Shown: positions 59,989-64,000 of the stretch, piece after piece
Position numbering within the stretch: the stretch's first letter is position 1
Layout: each line of letters starts with the position of its first letter
Assembly: GCA_003388555.1 (NCBI GenBank)
Contig: QQVD01000074.1
Coordinates: 86,375-150,374, forward strand
DNA length: 64,000 bases
Direction: 5' to 3'
From: Acidobacteriota bacterium
Lineage (GTDB): Bacteria; Acidobacteriota; Thermoanaerobaculia; Multivoradales; Multivoraceae
Notes under the pieces: generated by a model
What the model was told of the DNA's origin: nothing
What the model saw: the letters and a program-made list of their open reading frames with translations, nothing else
Database searches by the model: none
Position numbers and translations under genes: made by a program

Positions 59989-61083
59989 ATGGACCCGATC
60001 GCCCACACCCTCGTCGGCGCGACCCTGGCGCGCACCCGTCTCGGCCGCGGAGTGCCGCTGGCGACCACCACCCTCGTGATCGCCGCCAACCTCCCCGATG
60101 TCGACGTGGCGGCCTACTTCTGGGGCTCCGACGTCGCCCTCGGCTTCCGGCGTGGCCTCACCCACGGGCCTCTCGGCCTCCTGCTCCTACCACCGCTGCT
60201 CGTCCTGGTGCTGGCCGCCTGGCAGCGCTGGCGCGATCCGTCGACGCCGGCTCCGTTCGCCCAGCTCACCGTGCTCGCCTACCTCGGCGCCCTCACCCAC
60301 CCGGCACTCGACTGGCTCAACACCTACGGCGTTCGCCTGCTGATGCCGTTCGACGATCGCTGGTTCTACGGCGACGTGCTGTTCATCGTCGACCCCTGGT
60401 TCTGGCTCATCCTCGGCGCCGGGCTCTACCTCGATAGGCCTCCCGAGTCCACATCGAGGCACCGCTGGAGCTGGCGGATCGTCGCCGGCCTGGCCACCCT
60501 CGCGGTCCTGGCCGCGCCGCTGGGGCGCGCGGTCCAGGGCACCTGGGTCGCTGTCGTGGTCGTCGTCGCGCTGGCGCGACGACGGAGCGCCGTCGCGCCT
60601 ACGAGACCAGGGCGCATCGCCGCCGCGGCCCTCACCCTGTTGCTGCTCTACCTGCTCGGCAGCCTGGCCGTGCACCGGGCTGTGCTCCAGCAGGTGGCCG
60701 GGCAGACGCGGCAGCTCGGCCTCGCACCGCGCGAGCTGTTCGTCGGTCCGCTGCCCGGTACCCCGTGGCGGCGCGACGTGCTGCTGGTCTCGGACGAGGA
60801 GTACCGCCACGGCGAGGCCACGGTCTCGGCCAGCGGCCTGAAACTGCATCCCGAGGCCCTCCCGCGTCTGCCAGCCCGGGAGCTCGACGACCTGCGGCCC
60901 GGCCACCCCGAGCTGGCCGGCTTCCTCGGATGGGTCCGCTACCCGTGGACGGCACAGGCCGCGACGCCCGACGAGCCCACAGCAGAGGCGCCCCAGTGGC
61001 TGCTCGACGCCCGCTACGTGCGCCAGCTTCCCGATCCTCCCCAGGCAGCGCCGATCGGCGTCGCCCGGATCCGGTCGCGGTGA
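59989..61083 (+). CDS. YdjM/DUF457-type membrane-bound metal-dependent hydrolase-like protein
   Basis: 364 residues. The N-terminus has the family signature 'MDPIAHTLVGATLARTR' and 'VIAANLPDVDVAAYF' (metal-binding D-x-D), then 'RRGLTHGPLGLLLLP' (His of GxTHGP) and 'YLGALTHPALDWLNTYG' with more His/Asp ligands, followed by the block 'DDRWFYGDVLFIVDPWFWLI'. About five hydrophobic segments extend to residue 230. The last 130 residues are soluble ('HPEALPRLPARELDDLRP' and 'FLGWVRYPWTAQAA'). Homologues are annotated as LexA-regulated membrane proteins with hydrolase-like residues; the activity has not been shown. Confidence 0.87.
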   Translation: MDPIAHTLVGATLARTRLGRGVPLATTTLVIAANLPDVDVAAYFWGSDVALGFRRGLTHGPLGLLLLPPLLVLVLAAWQRWRDPSTPAPFAQLTVLAYLGALTHPALDWLNTYGVRLLMPFDDRWFYGDVLFIVDPWFWLILGAGLYLDRPPESTSRHRWSWRIVAGLATLAVLAAPLGRAVQGTWVAVVVVVALARRRSAVAPTRPGRIAAAALTLLLLYLLGSLAVHRAVLQQVAGQTRQLGLAPRELFVGPLPGTPWRRDVLLVSDEEYRHGEATVSASGLKLHPEALPRLPARELDDLRPGHPELAGFLGWVRYPWTAQAATPDEPTAEAPQWLLDARYVRQLPDPPQAAPIGVARIRSR

Positions 61084-61290
61084 CCGACGCGTCGACGCGG
61101 GAGGCCCTCCGACGGCGCTCTCCGTCCCTCCCCGAGAACGAAGCTCGCACCCGTTGCGTGGCCCGCTTGGTAGCGTCGCCGTATTCTCCGACAGATCCGA
61201 TTCTCGCCGGCCCGGAGCCGGGTTTCGCCTGACCGCGGCCGAAGGGCGCCGCGGTGCTCCGGGTGCCGGCACTATCGCGCGGAGGGGTCG

Positions 61291-62580
61291 ATGACCACGA
61301 CACCGACCACGGACGAGCCCATCCTGCCTCGCCAAGCCGCGGAGGCTTCCTCCTCCCGTGGGCACGCCGGCCCCCTGCACGTGCCGCGCTGGCCGACCGA
61401 GCTGCCGCTCCTGTGCCTCGTCGTCCTGGTGGCGCTCGGGGTGTGGGCGCTGCTCGCGGTGACCGTCTTCGGCCTGCTCTACGTCGGACTCATCGGCGTC
61501 TTCGTATTCCTCTCCCACGTGGTGTTCATCGCCCACATCAGGGGCAGCGCGGTGCGCCTCGGTCCGTCGCAGCTGCCGGACCTCCACGCCCGGGTGGTGG
61601 AGCTCTCGCACCGGGCCGGGCTCGACGCGCCCCCCGAGACCTACGTGCAGTCCGCCGGAGGCTCGCTCAACGCATTCGCCACCAAGTTCTTCCGTTCCCA
61701 CATCGTGGTGCTCTACTCGGATCTGCTCGAGGCCTGTGGCGACGACGAGGCGGCCCGCGACATGGTGATCGGCCACGAGCTGGGCCATCACCGGTCCGGC
61801 CACCTGCGCTTCAACTGGTTGCTGCTCCCCGGCCTTGTGATGCCGTTCATCGGCAGCGCCTACTCCCGGGCTCGCGAGTACACCTGCGACCGCTACGGCA
61901 AGGCACTCTGTGGAGATCGCGACGGGGCTCTGCGCGGCCTGATCGTTCTCGCCGCCGGGGGGCGGCTGGGTCGCCGGGTCGATGTCGGCCAGTTCATCGA
62001 GCAGTCGCGCAGTCTCGAGTCCAGCTGGATGACGCTGGGACGCTGGTTGTCGTTCTATCCCCAGCTGTGCGAGCGAGTCGACGCCCTGCAGCGCGACCTC
62101 GACCGCGCACCGGTGCGCAGCGCTCGCGGCACCGTCGGCGCGCTGGCGATCCTGGCGGCCATGGTCGGCACGCCGATCGTGCTCGGCGTCGTGGCCTTCG
62201 CGCTGCTCGCCGCCCTCGGCAAGTCGCTCGAGGGGATCGCCGCTGCTGCCGCCGACCTCGACCCGCCAGCCGAGCACCAGGCGCCTTCGACCGCCGACGG
62301 CCTGGCAAAGGTGCAGGAGGACTTCGCCACCTTCGAGGCCCACCTGCGCGAGCTGCAGCGGCGCGGCGGGTCCCTGCCTGCCGATGCCGAGGAGCTCTAC
62401 CAGAGCTGGTCCACGACCCGCCCCGGCGAGGCGCCGCTCGATCCCTTCGACGGTCTCGAGTACGGCGTCGTGGTAGACGGGCGGAGCTATCGCATCTGGA
62501 GCTCGGGGCCGGACACCGAACCGGGCACCGCGGACGATCCGTCGATCGACGTCGATCTCTCGAGCGCGCCGCGGCCCTGA
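61291..62580 (+). CDS. M48 family metalloprotease with pseudopilin-like C-terminus
   Basis: 429 residues with GGAGGGG before ATG. Two membrane helices at about 38-80. The protease domain has H162-E-L-G-H166 (HELGHH) and the third zinc ligand E196 in 'SRAREYTCD', as in HtpX/Ste24-type enzymes, followed by a helical segment (LGRRVDVGQFIEQSRSL). The last 100 residues differ from other M48 proteins: 'DPFDGLEYGVVVDGRSYRIW' then 'SGPDTEPGTADDPSID' is the pattern at the C-terminus of GspG-type pseudopilins (DPWG...GxY...SxGxDxxxGTxDD). A protease fused to this structural domain is unusual. Inner membrane; substrate unknown. Confidence 0.87.
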   Translation: MTTTPTTDEPILPRQAAEASSSRGHAGPLHVPRWPTELPLLCLVVLVALGVWALLAVTVFGLLYVGLIGVFVFLSHVVFIAHIRGSAVRLGPSQLPDLHARVVELSHRAGLDAPPETYVQSAGGSLNAFATKFFRSHIVVLYSDLLEACGDDEAARDMVIGHELGHHRSGHLRFNWLLLPGLVMPFIGSAYSRAREYTCDRYGKALCGDRDGALRGLIVLAAGGRLGRRVDVGQFIEQSRSLESSWMTLGRWLSFYPQLCERVDALQRDLDRAPVRSARGTVGALAILAAMVGTPIVLGVVAFALLAALGKSLEGIAAAAADLDPPAEHQAPSTADGLAKVQEDFATFEAHLRELQRRGGSLPADAEELYQSWSTTRPGEAPLDPFDGLEYGVVVDGRSYRIWSSGPDTEPGTADDPSIDVDLSSAPRP

Positions 62581-62581
62581 G

Positions 62582-63913
62582 CTATCGCGCATCCCCCAGG
62601 GCGTCGTAGCCGGCGCTCCACCGGCGCTCGCCGCCCTGGCGCACCGCATCGATCGCCAGCCGGGTCGAGATCGCCGACCAGGCGCCGCGCACCACGTTCG
62701 ACGACGGCTCGTCGCCGCCACGGACCGAGTCGAGGAACGCCGACAGAGCGTGGTGGGTGCCGTCCCAGCCCTGGTGCTCGGGCGCCGGGGCGTGGGTGAT
62801 CGGGTAGCCGACCTGGCCGTCCCACTCGGTGCGCGTGGCGCCCGAGACCCCGTCGGCCTCGCTCCACGCAGAGTCCTCACGATCGGCCCGCCGTACGAAC
62901 CCGACCAGCCCGAGCCCGGTCGGCTGGTCGTCCTCCTCGAGGTAGAGGGTGGCGCTCTCGACCCCGAGCACGATGGTGCCGCGGCTGCCGCGGAACTCGA
63001 TGCGGTAGCCGCCGTGGGCGTTGGCGGTGAGCGAGACGAAGTTGACCTTCATCCCGCCGGGGTACGAGAGCACCACGTTGACGTTGTCGCAGGTCTCCCG
63101 ACCGTCCTTCCAGTAGTCGATGCCGCCGAAGCCGACGACCTTCTCGGGACGCTGGTCGAAGACCCAGTTGACGTAGTCGATCTGGTGCGAGCCCAGCTCG
63201 GCGAGCAGGCCGCCGGAGTACTCGGTGTACATGCGCCAGTTGATCAGCCGCTCGTACTTCGGGTCGGGCACCTCGCGCCGCCAGTCGCCGTTGCGGTTCC
63301 ACTGCATGTAGACGTTGGTCACGTCGCCGATCTCGCCGGACCGGATCCGCCGCGCCACCTCGGCGTAGAGCGGGTGGTAGCGGTACTGGTAGCCGACCTG
63401 GAACACCGTCCCGGCGCGGCGCACCCGCGACACCAGGTCGACGGCGTCGTCGATGGTGTAGGTCATCGTCTTCTCGCAGTACACGTGCTTGCCGGCGGCG
63501 AGGGCGTCGACGACCATGGCGTGGTGCATCGACAGCGGCGTCGCGACGATGACCGCCTCGACCTCGTCGTCGTCGAGCATGGCCCGGTAGTCGCTGTAGG
63601 CGCGGCAGTCGTCACCGACGGAGCGCACCGCCGGCTCGAGTCGGAACGGCAGCACGTCGCAGCCGGCGACGACCCGGTTGCCCGGCAGGCGTTGCAGCAC
63701 CCGCATCAGGCCGGAGCCGCGCGAGCCGGTACCGAGAACGCCGATGCGCACCGGCGGCTCGGCCCGTGGCGGGATGGCGGGCGCTCGCCGAGCCCCCGCC
63801 CACAGCCCGGCCCCTGCCGCGACGGCCCCGGCGAGCACGTCGCGCCGCGTGGGACGTGCCGCAGCCACCTCCGAGCCCGGTCGGCCGGGGGCGACCTCGC
63901 GCCGGCCGCTCAC
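62582..63913 (-). CDS. Tat-exported Gfo/Idh/MocA oxidoreductase
   Basis: 443 residues from GTG at 63913, which overlaps the TGA of the upstream gene (GTGA). A Tat-like leader '[19 protein letters not shown]' is followed by a Rossmann domain: '[19 protein letters not shown]', '[20 protein letters not shown]', '[18 protein letters not shown]' (E-K-x-x motif) and '[13 protein letters not shown]'. C-terminal: '[20 protein letters not shown]' (catalytic His) and '[16 protein letters not shown]'. NAD(P)-dependent sugar or inositol oxidation is the family reaction; being exported, it probably carries its cofactor through Tat folded. Substrate unknown. It converges on the M48 gene with one base between the two stops. 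Confidence 0.9.
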   Translation of the reverse strand: MSGRREVAPGRPGSEVAAARPTRRDVLAGAVAAGAGLWAGARRAPAIPPRAEPPVRIGVLGTGSRGSGLMRVLQRLPGNRVVAGCDVLPFRLEPAVRSVGDDCRAYSDYRAMLDDDEVEAVIVATPLSMHHAMVVDALAAGKHVYCEKTMTYTIDDAVDLVSRVRRAGTVFQVGYQYRYHPLYAEVARRIRSGEIGDVTNVYMQWNRNGDWRREVPDPKYERLINWRMYTEYSGGLLAELGSHQIDYVNWVFDQRPEKVVGFGGIDYWKDGRETCDNVNVVLSYPGGMKVNFVSLTANAHGGYRIEFRGSRGTIVLGVESATLYLEEDDQPTGLGLVGFVRRADREDSAWSEADGVSGATRTEWDGQVGYPITHAPAPEHQGWDGTHHALSAFLDSVRGGDEPSSNVVRGAWSAISTRLAIDAVRQGGERRWSAGYDALGDAR

Positions 63914-64000
63914 GCCGCCAAGGCTCCGCGGCGGCGATCGTGCCGCAGCGCGATCCACCACTCGACCAGCACCAGGTTGGGCACCCAGGAGAGCCAGGCG
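63910..64000 (-). CDS. C-terminal end of a membrane protein, cut by the window edge
   Basis: Only the last 29 codons plus the stop are inside the window ([20 protein letters not shown] then DRRRGALAA). The Trp-rich hydrophobic stretch followed by a basic tail suggests the last transmembrane helix of a polytopic protein. Its TGA overlaps the start of the Gfo/Idh gene by 4 bases, so it would be the upstream member of the same operon. Identity cannot be told. Confidence 0.7.
   Translation of the reverse strand, partial: AWLSWVPNLVLVEWWIALRHDRRRGALAA

Noticed and set aside
1..64000. tRNA, rRNA and CRISPR arrays
   Set aside because: I found no cloverleaf with a plausible anticodon and acceptor end, no rRNA-like block and no regularly spaced repeats with unique spacers; the short tandem arrays have no spacers.

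Overview
The window is a GC-rich chromosomal stretch from a Gram-negative-type bacterium. Most secreted proteins carry Sec signal peptides, Tat (RR) leaders or LxxC lipoboxes. One protein ends in an IPTL-CTERM-like sorting tail. There are also a Reg_prop/Y_Y_Y sensor kinase, many carboxypeptidase-regulatory-like and right-handed beta-helix proteins, a UMF1 transporter, GH109 and Gfo/Idh enzymes and a topoisomerase VI pair. This combination suggests an Acidobacteriota (Thermoanaerobaculia-like) genome, but that is inference; no rRNA or tRNA gene is present to confirm it. I see no phage integrase, insertion sequence, CRISPR array or tRNA.

Layout. 1-5 kb: a truncated secreted carboxypeptidase-regulatory-like protein, an SdpR/SdpI-like repressor-membrane protein pair with a visible operator, a CSLREAI-type beta-helix protein. 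4.9-9.3 kb: a NarL-type response regulator converging on a very large propeller sensor histidine kinase, plus a small exported protein. 9.6-14 kb: UMF1 transporter, TetR regulator, pentapeptide-repeat protein and a secreted atypical kinase. 14-21 kb: RlmL-like rRNA methyltransferase with amidohydrolase, DUF547 lipoprotein, GH109 enzyme overlapping a methyltransferase. 21-29 kb: a 1252-residue multidomain secreted protein, a DUF6916 protein, a STAS-like protein, GNAT, and an amt-glnK operon with a sigma-54-type promoter. 29-32.4 kb: a Tat-type secreted protein, a beta-sandwich protein with a histone-like Lys tail, and three tandem tail-collar (MdpB-like) proteins.

33-43.2 kb holds the most striking unit: a minus-strand four-gene operon with overlapping or nearly touching genes. 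It encodes a cohesin-domain protein with a membrane/sorting tail, a 1979-residue protein with an N-terminal dockerin, Ig/cadherin-like repeats and a giant beta-helix, a beta-helix lipoprotein, and a B12-binding radical SAM enzyme. The cohesin and dockerin genes share one base, so they probably form a matched surface-anchoring pair.

43.3-64 kb: MetX, a TPR-like protein, a lipoprotein, a stand-alone zinc-ribbon-free ribosomal protein S14, an arginase-family enzyme, a protein kinase fold lacking all key catalytic residues (pseudokinase), a secreted histidine-phosphatase-like protein, an ECF sigma/anti-sigma/PDZ operon, a membrane protein behind the topoisomerase VI A and B genes, a YdjM-like membrane protein, an M48 protease with a pseudopilin-like tail, and a Tat-exported Gfo/Idh oxidoreductase.

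Short tandem repeats (8, 9 and 15 bp units) occur at several gene boundaries, and three of these arrays contain the stop codon of the adjacent gene. Long open frames opposite real genes are common here because of the high GC and were discarded.
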